Shown: piece by piece, positions 8,206 to 15,239 of the stretch | Numbering within the stretch: position 1 is the first letter of the stretch | Layout: every line of letters begins with the position of its first letter | NCBI GenBank assembly: GCA_944387435.1 | Contig: CALXEW010000016.1 | Coordinates: forward strand, 1 to 40,042 | Length of the DNA stretch: 40,042 bases | Source: an uncultured Clostridia bacterium | Lineage (GTDB): Bacteria; Bacillota; Clostridia; TANB77; CAG-508 | Direction of reading: 5' to 3' | The notes under the pieces: generated by a model | Databases searched by the model: none | Told to the model about the DNA's origin: nothing | The model's input: only the letters and a program-made list of their open reading frames with translations | Program-made: the position numbers and the translations under genes

Positions 8206-8664
8206 ATGGGAACAATCAAAACCGAATATAAGAGTTTTTTAGACGATATAGAGAAAAACATAAAAAATAAAGAAGACTTGGAATATGTAAAGAAAAGATT
8301 TTCAAGTTTCTTAGATGTTATGTTAGAACAAATTGATTATATTATGGACTATAAGAAAGCAGAAATTGACAAATTAGAAAAAACTCAAAAAGAAATAGAA
8401 GAAAGAATGTCTAAAATGCAACAGGTAATAGACAATATAGAAAAAGATATATATGATGAAGGATTTGATTTTGAAATTACTTGTCCTTATTGTAATTATG
8501 AATTTTTTATAGATGTAGATGAAAACAAAACAGAAGTAGAATGTCCAGAATGTAAAAATATGATAGAATTAGATTGGTCTGGAGATGTTGATGACGAACC
8601 AGATGGTTGTAACGGAGATTGCCATGGATGTTCTGGGTGTGGAGACGAAGACGACGACATGTAA
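8206..8664 (+). CDS. coiled-coil zinc-ribbon protein (CD1247-like)
   Basis: A 152-residue protein beginning 16 bp after efp. The N-terminal half is helical and charged, likely a coiled coil. Then comes a zinc ribbon (CPYC, then CPECKN about 20 residues later) and an acidic, Cys-rich tail (CNGDCHGCSGCGDEDDDM). It resembles the CD1247 N-terminal-domain proteins that follow efp in Clostridia, a family of unknown function. The tail with five Cys may bind another metal. Assignment is by context and zinc motif. Confidence 0.65.
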   Translation: MGTIKTEYKSFLDDIEKNIKNKEDLEYVKKRFSSFLDVMLEQIDYIMDYKKAEIDKLEKTQKEIEERMSKMQQVIDNIEKDIYDEGFDFEITCPYCNYEFFIDVDENKTEVECPECKNMIELDWSGDVDDEPDGCNGDCHGCSGCGDEDDDM

Positions 8665-8665
8665 T

Positions 8666-8720
8666 TTCGCGTTAGGGACGTTTCCTTTGCGCAAAAAAAT
8701 TCGCGTTAGGGACACATCTA
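8666..8720 (+). repeat. second REP-like family, copy 1
   Basis: TTCGCGTTAGGGAC occurs twice (8666-8679, 8700-8713) around a TTTGCGCAAA palindrome, and GGGACGTTTC and GGGACACATCT are shared with the element at 31558-31596. It lies directly after a stop codon, as the other copy does. Confidence 0.6.
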
Positions 8721-8754
8721 TTACCATAAATGATTTAAAGAGTTATAAAAATGA

Positions 8755-9026
8755 AGTGAACCCAAATTATTAGACAAAAAGTTTAATAAGGAGGGTTCAT
8801 TTTTATGGCAAAATATTCAAATGATTTAAAATTAAAAGGAGTTCAATATTATTCTAACAATTACGTTAGTTTTAAAGTTGTTGCTGATAAATTTAATATT
8901 CTATCATGGACAACAGTAAAAAAATGGGTTAGAAAATATGAAGAACACGGATTAAAAGGATTGGTAAAAAATAAAGTTTCATCATATAGTGGAGAATTAA
9001 AAAAAATATATAGAATATATGCATAA
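8755..9026 (+). pseudogene. IS3/IS150-type transposase OrfA, truncated, with left end
   Basis: A left-end-like sequence (TGAAGTGAACCCAAATTATT, about 8753-8772) precedes AAGGAGG and ATG 8805. The 73-residue product starts with a helix-turn-helix of OrfA type (FKVVADKFNI, TTVKKWVRKYEEHGLKGL) and loses similarity after SSYSGELKK, ending at a stop where the second HTH should begin. No OrfB follows. The 240 bp after it hold only AT-rich sequence and a solo IS605-type right end, so this is insertion-sequence debris. Confidence 0.75.
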
Positions 9027-9179
9027 TAACCATTTATCTTGTCAAGAAGCAACACATGAATAATAAATGCATAATTGTATAAGGAAAAATAGAAGAATGT
9101 TAAAAAAATACAAGTATGAAGATTTTCAATTATTTTGAACCAGATTTAGCAAAATTTTTGAAATAAGGCAACCGCAATT

Positions 9180-9208
9180 CCATTGGCTTTAGACAATGGG
9201 TAGTTCAC
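9180..9208 (+). repeat. solo IS200/IS605 right-end hairpin
   Basis: CCATTG-GCTTTAGA-CAATGG followed by GTAGTTCAC, matching the right end at 994-1018 base for base over this length. No tnpB precedes it. It is the relic of a deleted element or a right end moved on its own. Confidence 0.8.
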
Positions 9209-9267
9209 TTTAGATAATTAGAATGAAAAAGCTGTAAGAAATAATAGGGAATAACATAAAAATTATT

Positions 9268-9846
9268 TTAAAAAAAGTCTAAAGGATTTTGATATTTACC
9301 ATCTATACGGATACCTAAGTGTAAGTGGCAACCAGTAGTAGCACCATTTGTTGGCTTACCAGTAGAATCAGAATATTGGTTACCAGGAACACCGTATACG
9401 TATTTTGGACCAACTTGTCCAATTATTTGTCCTTGTTTTACTTTGTCACCGACTTTAACAATGAAGTTAGGGTCGCAATGACAATAAGTAACCCTAAAGT
9501 TTGAAAAAGAAAGGGTAATAGTATAGCCACCTGCTCCTAAAAACTGTCTAAAAGTAATCTCACCATCAGCTACTGCAATAAATTTAGTACCTTGAGGCGC
9601 AGGAATATCAATTCCAGAATGAGAAGAAGAAGCACCAGAGGTAGGAGAAACTCTTTTACCAAAATAAGAGCTAATACGCGTGTAACCAGGAAGAGGCCAT
9701 ACAAAACCATCTGGATTAAAATCAATTATTTCAGAAGGAATAGAATTAGAAATATCTGAATTTCCAAAAGTAGGAATAAAAAATACACAGATAAATAAAG
9801 TAAAAAATATAATAAAAATTATAATACCATTTAAAATTTTATTAAT
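9268..9846 (-). CDS. M23-family peptidoglycan endopeptidase, secreted or membrane-anchored
   Basis: Zinc metallopeptidase of the LytM/M23 class acting on wall peptides. After a strongly hydrophobic N-terminus (signal or anchor) comes WPLPGYTRISSYFGKR, the metal motif HSGIDIPAP (His and Asp) and the second motif HLHLGI. There is no ATG, GTG or TTG in frame near the N-terminus: AAGGAGGTG (9860-9852) is followed 7 bases later by ATT at 9846, which I take as the likely start. A reading from 9996 would run through the tRNA gene and is rejected. The tRNA-Trp promoter may drive both genes. Confidence 0.82.
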   Translation of the reverse strand: MNKILNGIIIFIIFFTLFICVFFIPTFGNSDISNSIPSEIIDFNPDGFVWPLPGYTRISSYFGKRVSPTSGASSSHSGIDIPAPQGTKFIAVADGEITFRQFLGAGGYTITLSFSNFRVTYCHCDPNFIVKVGDKVKQGQIIGQVGPKYVYGVPGNQYSDSTGKPTNGATTGCHLHLGIRIDGKYQNPLDFF

Positions 9847-9930
9847 AAAATCACCTCCTTGAATAAAAGAAAAAATAAAATAGGGAACAAAACATTTAGT
9901 TTTATTCCCTATACTATTATTAAGAGTTAT

Positions 9931-10005
9931 TGGCAGGGGTAGAAGGATTCGAACCCTCACAGGCGGTTTTGGAGACCGATGTGCTACCATTGACACTATA
10001 CCCCT
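9931..10005 (-). tRNA. trnW: tRNA-Trp (CCA anticodon)
   Basis: Acceptor AGGGGTA/TACCCCT, D-arm GTGT...GCAC, anticodon loop CTCCAAA (anticodon CCA), T-arm GAGGGTTCGAATCCTTC and an encoded CCA tail. It is close to other bacterial tRNA-Trp genes. It lies immediately upstream of the M23 peptidase gene on the same strand. Confidence 0.95.
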
Positions 10006-10025
10006 ATATTTGAAACACAGTTATT

Positions 10026-10054
10026 ATATTAACACAAAAAAAACAAATTATCAA
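10026..10054 (-). promoter_or_regulatory. promoter of tRNA-Trp
   Basis: On the minus strand: -35 TTGATA (10054-10049), 17-bp spacer, -10 TAATAT (10031-10026), 20 bp before the tRNA 5' end. Confidence 0.75.
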
Positions 10055-10072
10055 CATTTTTTATAAATTTTA

Positions 10073-10101
10073 TTGACTTTTTTCCTATATCATAATAAAA
10101 T
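10073..10101 (+). promoter_or_regulatory. promoter of the glyS T-box transcript
   Basis: -35 TTGACT (10073-10078), 17-bp spacer, -10 TAAAAT (10096-10101). It is divergent from the tRNA-Trp promoter. Confidence 0.7.
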
Positions 10102-10109
10102 ATATGAAA

Positions 10110-10340
10110 TTAAATAATTATTTGTTACGTTGAAGAAGAAAAAATGCTGTAAAATTTATTTATAGAGAACAAGCGATGGTGGAAAGCTTGTAATAAATAA
10201 GCATGGGGAGCTTTGGAGTAATTTTAAAATTAAGGTGCTTAAATTAGAATTTCTCTAATTTAGGAAATAGGGTGGAAACGCGGAGAAACTTTCGTCCCTA
10301 GCTAAGTTATTATAGTTTAGCTAAGGAGGAAAGTTTTTTT
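10110..10340 (+). promoter_or_regulatory. T-box riboswitch controlling glyS
   Basis: Stem I region with AGAGAACAAGC...GCTTG (about 10163-10188), then the T-box sequence AGGGTGGAAACGCGG (10269-10283), close to the consensus. A terminator follows (CTTTCGTCCCTAGCTAA pairing with TTAGCTAAGGAGGAAAG, then seven T). Uncharged tRNA-Gly should pair with the T-box and allow read-through. A GGA triplet in GGGGAGCTTTGGAG may be the specifier, but I cannot fix it by eye. Confidence 0.88.
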
Positions 10341-10366
10341 CTTAGCTAAGAGAAGGAGGAATTTTT

Positions 10367-11749
10367 ATGTTAGATTCAATGGAAACTTTAGTTGCACTTT
10401 GTAAAAACAGAGGATTTATTTATCCAGGTTCAGAAATTTATGGAGGATTAGCAAACACTTGGGATTATGGACCACTTGGAAATGAATTAAAAAACAATGT
10501 TAAAAATGCTTGGAGAAAGAAATTTATCCAAGAGCAAAAAAATGTAGTAGGTTTAGATGCAGCAATTCTTATGAACCCAGAAACTTGGGTAGCATCAGGA
10601 CATGTTGGAGGATTTTCAGACCCATTAATAGACTGCAAGGAATGTAAAACAAGACATAGAGCAGATAAACTAATAGAAGAATGGGCACATGAACAAGGAA
10701 AAGATATGATAGCTGATGGAATGAGTGAAAAAGAATTAATAGATTTTATTAATGAAAAGAAAATTCCTTGTCCTAATTGTGGAAAAACTAATTTTACAGA
10801 TATAAGAAAATTCAATTTGATGTTTAAAACATCTCAAGGTGTTACAGAAGATAAAAAATCAGAAATATATTTAAGACCAGAAACAGCTCAAGGGATATTT
10901 GTTGATTTTAAAAGTGTACTAAGAACATCAAGGAAGAAAATACCAATGGGAATTGCACAAATTGGCAAAGCATTTAGAAATGAAATAACACCAGGTAACT
11001 TTACATTTAGAACACGTGAATTTGAACAAATGGAAATGGAATTTTTCTGTAAGCCAGGAACTGATTTAGAATGGTTTAAATATTGGAAAGATTATTCTGA
11101 AAAATGGTTACTTGACTTAGGAATGAAAAAAGAAAATATAAGATTAAGAGACCATAGTAAAGAAGAATTAGTATTTTATAGTAAAGCAACAACAGATATA
11201 GAATTTAATTTCCCATTTGGATGGGGAGAACTTTGGGGAATTGCTGATAGAACTGATTATGATTTATCAAGACATATTGAACATTCTAAAACTGATTTAA
11301 GCTATCAAGACCCAGAAACAAATGAAAAATATGTACCATATGTAATAGAACCATCACTAGGAGCAGATAGAGTTGTTTTAGCATTTTTATGTAATAGCTA
11401 TGAAGAAGAAGAAATTGCAGAAGGAGATGTAAGAACGGTGTTACATTTACATCCAGCGTTAGCTCCTTATAAAGTAGCTGTACTTCCACTTTCTAAGAAA
11501 TTATCAGAAAAAGCAAATGAAGTATATGAAAACTTAGCTAAGAAATTCATGTGTGATTATGATGAGACAGGAAGTATAGGAAAACGTTATAGAAGACAAG
11601 ACGAAATAGGAACACCTTATTGTGTAACAATAGACTTTGATACTTTAGAAGATGAATCAGTTACAATTCGTGATAGAGATACTATGGAACAAATAAGAGT
11701 TAAAATATCAGAATTGGAAAATTGGATAGAAGAAAAAATGGAATTTTAG
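10367..11749 (+). CDS. glyS: glycine--tRNA ligase
   Basis: Class II homodimeric glycyl-tRNA synthetase (460 residues), charging tRNA-Gly. The N-terminus [12 protein letters not shown] and [11 protein letters not shown], a zinc-like CPNC, motif 2 ([21 protein letters not shown]), the ERPETAQG-like segment [11 protein letters not shown] and motif 3 ([14 protein letters not shown]) are present, followed by the anticodon-binding domain (PYKVAVLPL). Ribosome site GAAGGAGGA before ATG 10367. Controlled by the T-box upstream. Confidence 0.97.
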   Translation: MLDSMETLVALCKNRGFIYPGSEIYGGLANTWDYGPLGNELKNNVKNAWRKKFIQEQKNVVGLDAAILMNPETWVASGHVGGFSDPLIDCKECKTRHRADKLIEEWAHEQGKDMIADGMSEKELIDFINEKKIPCPNCGKTNFTDIRKFNLMFKTSQGVTEDKKSEIYLRPETAQGIFVDFKSVLRTSRKKIPMGIAQIGKAFRNEITPGNFTFRTREFEQMEMEFFCKPGTDLEWFKYWKDYSEKWLLDLGMKKENIRLRDHSKEELVFYSKATTDIEFNFPFGWGELWGIADRTDYDLSRHIEHSKTDLSYQDPETNEKYVPYVIEPSLGADRVVLAFLCNSYEEEEIAEGDVRTVLHLHPALAPYKVAVLPLSKKLSEKANEVYENLAKKFMCDYDETGSIGKRYRRQDEIGTPYCVTIDFDTLEDESVTIRDRDTMEQIRVKISELENWIEEKMEF

Positions 11750-11754
11750 GAAAG

Positions 11755-11791
11755 AGAGATTTAGGTTTTTATAAACTTAAATCTCTTTTTA
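11755..11791 (+). terminator. glyS terminator
   Basis: AGAGATTTAGGTTT pairs with AACTTAAATCTCT across a short loop, followed by a T run. It starts 6 bp after the glyS stop. Confidence 0.85.
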
Positions 11792-11904
11792 TGTAAAAAA
11801 ATATAATTTTCATGAATGAAAAGTGAGATTTTGTAAAAAGAAAAACCTTTGAGGGTTGAAAAATGTTAAATTATTGTTAAATAAAATTTTTTCTAGGAGG
11901 TACT

Positions 11905-12198
11905 ATGAAAACAAAAGAAAGAGTAGAAGAATATTTAAATGAAGATGTGATAGGAAAGTTATATAATAATGATTTATATTTATCACAAATATTACCTAAT
12001 AATAAGGAGTACATAAAATTAACTAAAAACAATATAAAGCTTGCAAAATATATTTTAGAAAATTTAGAAGGAAAGGCAAAGAAAAGTTTTATGCAGTATA
12101 TGGAACAAACAAATATAAAAGAAGGAATTGAAGCAGAAGAACAATTTAAATTAGGATTTAAAACCGCCATAAAATTAATACTAGAAGGCTTAGAATGA
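11905..12198 (+). CDS. hypothetical small helical protein
   Basis: A 97-residue protein with CTAGGAGG before its ATG. Sequence is rich in Lys, Glu and Leu and predicted helical by eye; no cysteines, membrane segment or recognised motif. It is followed at once by a bidirectional terminator shared with the XRE regulator on the other strand. I do not recognise the family; small proteins of this look occur in prophages and mobile regions, which would fit the neighbouring DGR, but that is only a suggestion. Confidence 0.6.
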   Translation: MKTKERVEEYLNEDVIGKLYNNDLYLSQILPNNKEYIKLTKNNIKLAKYILENLEGKAKKSFMQYMEQTNIKEGIEAEEQFKLGFKTAIKLILEGLE

Positions 12199-12213
12199 TC
12201 CTTCTAGTATTAA
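12175..12213. terminator. bidirectional terminator between 11905 gene and XRE regulator
   Basis: A 14-bp perfect stem (TTAATACTAGAAGG and CCTTCTAGTATTAA) with an 11-nt loop and AT-rich tails on both sides. The 5' arm overlaps the end of the upstream gene. Confidence 0.85.
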
Positions 12214-12224
12214 TTTATTAATAG

Positions 12225-12581
12225 TTATTGATTGTTATTTTTTTGATTATTTTTCTTATTCATATAACTGATAAGTTGCCTTATAACATCTTTATCATGT
12301 TCGGATAATTGGTAAAATCCAATTAAGCCAGAATCTATTTGTATTTCTTCAGAATTTAAAAAGTCACGGAGTACATAAGTCGGTGTTATATGATATATAT
12401 TACAAAGTTTTACTAAAGTATCGATACTTCCTTTAGTTTTATCACGTTCTATATCAGAAATATAACGTGGTGCGAGTCCTAATTGTTCTGCAACTTCTTC
12501 TTGCGTTAGTCCTAATGAAGAACGAGTATCTTTCAAAATTTTTCCAATTAAAATTTTATTATTTTTAAAATTTTCTTTCAT
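12225..12581 (-). CDS. XRE-family HTH transcriptional regulator
   Basis: A 118-residue protein with an N-terminal Cro/CI-type helix-turn-helix: IGKILKDTRSSLGLTQEEVA, then LGLAPRYISDIERDKTKGS. The C-terminal third has a helical segment (LSEHDKDVIRQLISYM) that may dimerise. Start ATG 12581 follows TGGAGG at 6 bp; an upstream extension has no ribosome site. It is transcribed divergently from the DGR target gene, and a perfect palindrome (12691-12706) lies just ahead of that gene's promoter, so repression of the DGR target is the simplest inference. It could equally be part of a stress or phage-type switch. Confidence 0.85.
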   Translation of the reverse strand: MKENFKNNKILIGKILKDTRSSLGLTQEEVAEQLGLAPRYISDIERDKTKGSIDTLVKLCNIYHITPTYVLRDFLNSEEIQIDSGLIGFYQLSEHDKDVIRQLISYMNKKNNQKNNNQ

Positions 12582-12690
12582 AAGAGCCTCCATATATAGC
12601 TTATATAAAATAATATTTTTTATGCAAATTTGTATTAAAACTTCTTTTAATACAATATCAAAATTAGTAAAAAAATAACACGAATAAAAA

Positions 12691-12706
12691 TCCACAAAAA
12701 TGTGGA
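12691..12706. promoter_or_regulatory. candidate operator palindrome
   Basis: TCCACAAAAATGTGGA, a perfect 6-bp inverted repeat with a 4-bp spacer, 7 bp upstream of the -35 box of the DGR target. Position and symmetry suit the XRE regulator encoded next door. Confidence 0.5.
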
Positions 12707-12713
12707 AAAAAAC

Positions 12714-12742
12714 TTGAAAATAAAATTACACTGTGTTATACT
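12714..12742 (+). promoter_or_regulatory. promoter of the DGR target gene
   Basis: -35 TTGAAA (12714-12719), 17-bp spacer, -10 TATACT (12737-12742). It places transcription start near 12749, which rules out a start codon at 12733. Confidence 0.75.
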
Positions 12743-12822
12743 TTTATCAGAAAAAAACATTAAAATTGACAAAATTGCTTTTAAATAGCTATTTTGCAAC
12801 TAAAAAAGGAAGGGAGATTCAA

Positions 12823-14604
12823 ATGACAAAGAAAGAACAAAAACTAAGGAACAAAACTAAAGGAATTACACTTATTGCTTTAGTAATAACAATTATTGTA
12901 CTATTAATCTTAGCTGGAGTATCAATAGCAATGCTAACAGGAGAAAATGGAATACTAACTCAAGCTAAAAGAGCAAAAGAAGAAACAGAAGAGGCAGCAG
13001 CTCGTGAAGAAGCTATGTTAGATCAACTTGAAGATGTAATAACTGATGGAACAGGTGGAGGTTATTTAAAATCAAAAGGAGTGAACTCACCAAAACTATT
13101 AACAGGTATGACAAGAGTAAGTTTTAACTTACCAAGTGAAGATGGAACAACAAAAGGAGAGGTTGTAAAAGATGGAGAAAGTGGATTTGATGAGAATAAT
13201 TGGTACGACTATGAAACATCTAAATGGGCAAATGCAGTAACAGAAGATGGAAGTTACTGGGTATGGATACCAAGATTTGCATATAAATTGGATAAAAATA
13301 AAAAGACAATAGATGTAAAATTTCTTGTAGGAACCACAGATCAATATTATGATGATGAAGGAAATTTACAAACAGCAAAAAGAGCAGAATCAAAAGATGA
13401 AGAGGTAGACACATCTACAGATTATTACGTACATCCAGCATTTACAGATGAAAGCAGTATAGATTATGCAAATGGAGGATGGGACGAAGAATTAACAGGA
13501 ATATGGGTTGCAAAGTTTGAAGCAGGATTTGCAAGTGGAAATAATAGTGCAGAAGTAGTTGCAAGTAATGTAAATTATAGTCAGTCAACAGGATGGGTAG
13601 CTACAGTAGAAACGAATAAAACAGATACAAACAATGATGGAGGAGAAACAGACACAGCAAGAAACTGGCTAGATGGAATGTATGGTTCTACTACAACATC
13701 AATAAAATATCCAACATTCCAACCAATAACATATTCAATGAATTATACAAATATAAATGATGCATATAATATATCAAGAGCATTAACAGATAGTGGAAAT
13801 ATATATGGATTAAGTAGTTCAAGTACAGATTCACATTTAATGAAAAATAGTGAATGGGGAGCAGTAGCATATTTAGGATGGAGTGAGTATGGAGCAAATG
13901 GAACAGAGCCATATGTAAATAATATAAATGCAAATAGTGGAGATACAAAAAGGCAAGAAGATACAGCCGGAGGAACAGGATTAGTAAGTGTGTATGCAAT
14001 AACAGGATTAACAACAGGCACAACTAGTGAAGGAGCAGTAAAAATAACAGAAGCAAATTTAAATAGTATGGATTCTAGAACAGGAAATACAGCAACAAAT
14101 AATATATATGCATGGGATCAACTAACAGGACAAAAAGCAAGTTCAACACTAAATATGTATGGAGTATATGATTTAAGTGGAGGAGTATGGGAAAGAACAG
14201 CAGGATATGTAAATAATGGAAATGGCAATTTAACTACTTATGGAAAAAGTGTAGTAACTGGAGGAGATACAAGCACAAAATATGCAACAGTATATCCACA
14301 TGATAGTAATGTTGATAACACAAGTAAAACTAGTAATGAGACAAATTTAAATGCAGCAAGTAACGCTAACTATCCATTAAATACAAAAATATTTGGAGAT
14401 GCTATTAGAGAAACATCTACGGGCGGTACCGGCACAACATCATGGAACAGTGGCTACTCTTACTTCCCTGGGTTGTACATTCCGTTCTCCTATCGTGGCG
14501 GTTACTATTGGGTTAGGTCCAGTGCCGGTTTGTTCTCTTTCTACCGCGCGAATGGCAATAGCAGTTACAGCAATGGGTTCCGTCCGGTGCTCGTAGCACT
14601 TTAG
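12823..14604 (+). CDS. DGR variable target: prepilin-like protein with FGE/C-type-lectin-like domain
   Basis: A 593-residue protein starting at ATG 12823 behind GGAAGGGAG. The prepilin-like N-terminus has Gly then ITLIALVITIIV and LTGENGILTQA, identical in style to the paralogues at 3745 and 32712 but without the His/Thr leader upstream. A long middle region carries FGE-type landmarks (WVWIPRFAY, GIWVAKFEAG, NSEWGAVAYLGWSEYG, YGVYDLSGGVWERTAGY). Residues 545-592 are the variable region: 11 residues (552, 553, 557, 561, 564, 567, 572, 574, 576, 581, 583) differ from the TR-encoded version, each through one change at a TR adenine. DNA in the last 180 bp is far GC-richer than the rest. Likely a surface-tethered binding protein whose ligand site is diversified. 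Confidence 0.93.
   Translation: MTKKEQKLRNKTKGITLIALVITIIVLLILAGVSIAMLTGENGILTQAKRAKEETEEAAAREEAMLDQLEDVITDGTGGGYLKSKGVNSPKLLTGMTRVSFNLPSEDGTTKGEVVKDGESGFDENNWYDYETSKWANAVTEDGSYWVWIPRFAYKLDKNKKTIDVKFLVGTTDQYYDDEGNLQTAKRAESKDEEVDTSTDYYVHPAFTDESSIDYANGGWDEELTGIWVAKFEAGFASGNNSAEVVASNVNYSQSTGWVATVETNKTDTNNDGGETDTARNWLDGMYGSTTTSIKYPTFQPITYSMNYTNINDAYNISRALTDSGNIYGLSSSSTDSHLMKNSEWGAVAYLGWSEYGANGTEPYVNNINANSGDTKRQEDTAGGTGLVSVYAITGLTTGTTSEGAVKITEANLNSMDSRTGNTATNNIYAWDQLTGQKASSTLNMYGVYDLSGGVWERTAGYVNNGNGNLTTYGKSVVTGGDTSTKYATVYPHDSNVDNTSKTSNETNLNAASNANYPLNTKIFGDAIRETSTGGTGTTSWNSGYSYFPGLYIPFSYRGGYYWVRSSAGLFSFYRANGNSSYSNGFRPVLVAL
14454..14597 (+). repeat. DGR variable region (VR1)
   Basis: 144 nt matching the TR at 15240-15383 without gaps except at 11 positions. 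Every difference is at a TR adenine: six A to T, four A to G, one A to C. The last 23 nt (GGGTTCCGTCC...GTAGC) are identical and would hold the homing initiation site. Confidence 0.95.
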
Positions 14605-14637
14605 AATTCCTTGAACCTAATTCCCTTTATCTCGGTA

Positions 14638-14666
14638 TGGACTTTAAAATATAAATATGGTAAAAT
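14638..14666 (+). promoter_or_regulatory. possible promoter for the template RNA
   Basis: TGGACT (14638-14643), 17-bp spacer, TAAAAT (14661-14666). The -35 is weak. A plus-strand promoter is needed because the TR lies opposite to the RT operon, and this is the best match between the target gene and the repeats. Confidence 0.35.
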
Positions 14667-14698
14667 ACGGGTAGGAATAAAAAATAAGAAGTAAAAAA

Positions 14699-14718
14699 TA
14701 GTGCCCGTAAGGGCACTA
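14699..14718. other. hairpin/cruciform with GTAA tetraloop downstream of VR1
   Basis: TAGTGCCC-GTAA-GGGCACTA: 8-bp perfect stem, 4-nt loop. In the Bordetella phage DGR a hairpin of the same size downstream of VR aids target recognition. Here it is 101 bp after VR1. There is no T run on the plus strand; on the minus strand a T run follows, so a terminator role on that strand is possible. A degenerate copy lies at 15188-15206 before the TR. Confidence 0.6.
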
Positions 14719-14749
14719 AAAAATAATAAATATTAGGGATTAAACTGTA

Positions 14750-14893
14750 CTACTCTATCTTCCCTGGGTTGCACTATCCGTTCTCCAATCGTGGCGGTGG
14801 CTATTGGGATAGGTCCGGTGCCGGTTTGTTCTGTTTCGGCCGCACGGCTGGCGGTAGCATTTACCACAATGGGTTCCGTCCGGTGCTCGTAGC
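14750..14893 (+). repeat. second variable-type copy of the TR (VR2), no complete ORF
   Basis: 144 nt aligning to the TR without gaps. I count 17 differences: 16 at TR adenines (mostly to G) and one T to A in the TAC/ATC codon near the 5' end. In the VR frame it is open from 14730 to a TAA at 14919-14921 but has no start codon or ribosome site. It sits inside a duplicated copy of the TR flank. Confidence 0.85.
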
Positions 14894-15239
14894 TACTCTG
14901 ATACACAAAGATTTGTAAGGAAATCTATCTCAGATGGGTAATATTTAAGGATATTACCGAGAGGAAGACTAAAACTTGTTCTATAACTATAAAAATGAGA
15001 AAAGTTGTAGAAAAGTAAATGATTAAAAGCAACTAGATTTGTATCAAAGAAGTTTAATTCCTTTGGCATAAACAAGATTTTATGTCATAAACACATAAAC
15101 AGTACGTGATTGTTTTAGTAACTTATAAGAAGTGAAAATCCAAACGTATGAAAAAAGAAATATATGTGTAGTAATATAAAAATAAAATAGTGCTCTAATT
15201 GTACTAAAATTACAATCCATTACTAGGGATTAAACTGTA

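Noticed and set aside
8585..8773. 62-residue ORF spanning the end of the zinc-ribbon gene
   Set aside because: It overlaps the Cys-rich tail out of frame and runs through repeat sequence without a ribosome site.
9847..9996. M23 peptidase extended N-terminally to 9996
   Set aside because: The extension is translated from the tRNA-Trp gene and an AT-rich spacer; the ribosome site lies after it.
12733..12822. Start of the DGR target at GTG 12733, adding 30 residues
   Set aside because: The codon lies within the promoter spacer; ATG 12823 has GGAAGGGAG and places the prepilin signal at the N-terminus.
14393..14596. 67-residue ORF in another frame over the variable region
   Set aside because: It arises from the low stop frequency of GC-rich VR DNA; the real frame ends in the expected FRPVLVAL.
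14699..14718. GTAA-loop hairpin as the ordinary terminator of the DGR target
   Set aside because: No T run follows on the plus strand; only the minus strand would fit a terminator.
14750..14893. Second copy taken as a working second template (TR2)
   Set aside because: Most of the AAC/AAT codons are lost, so it could diversify little, and VR1 matches the 15240 copy with A-only changes.
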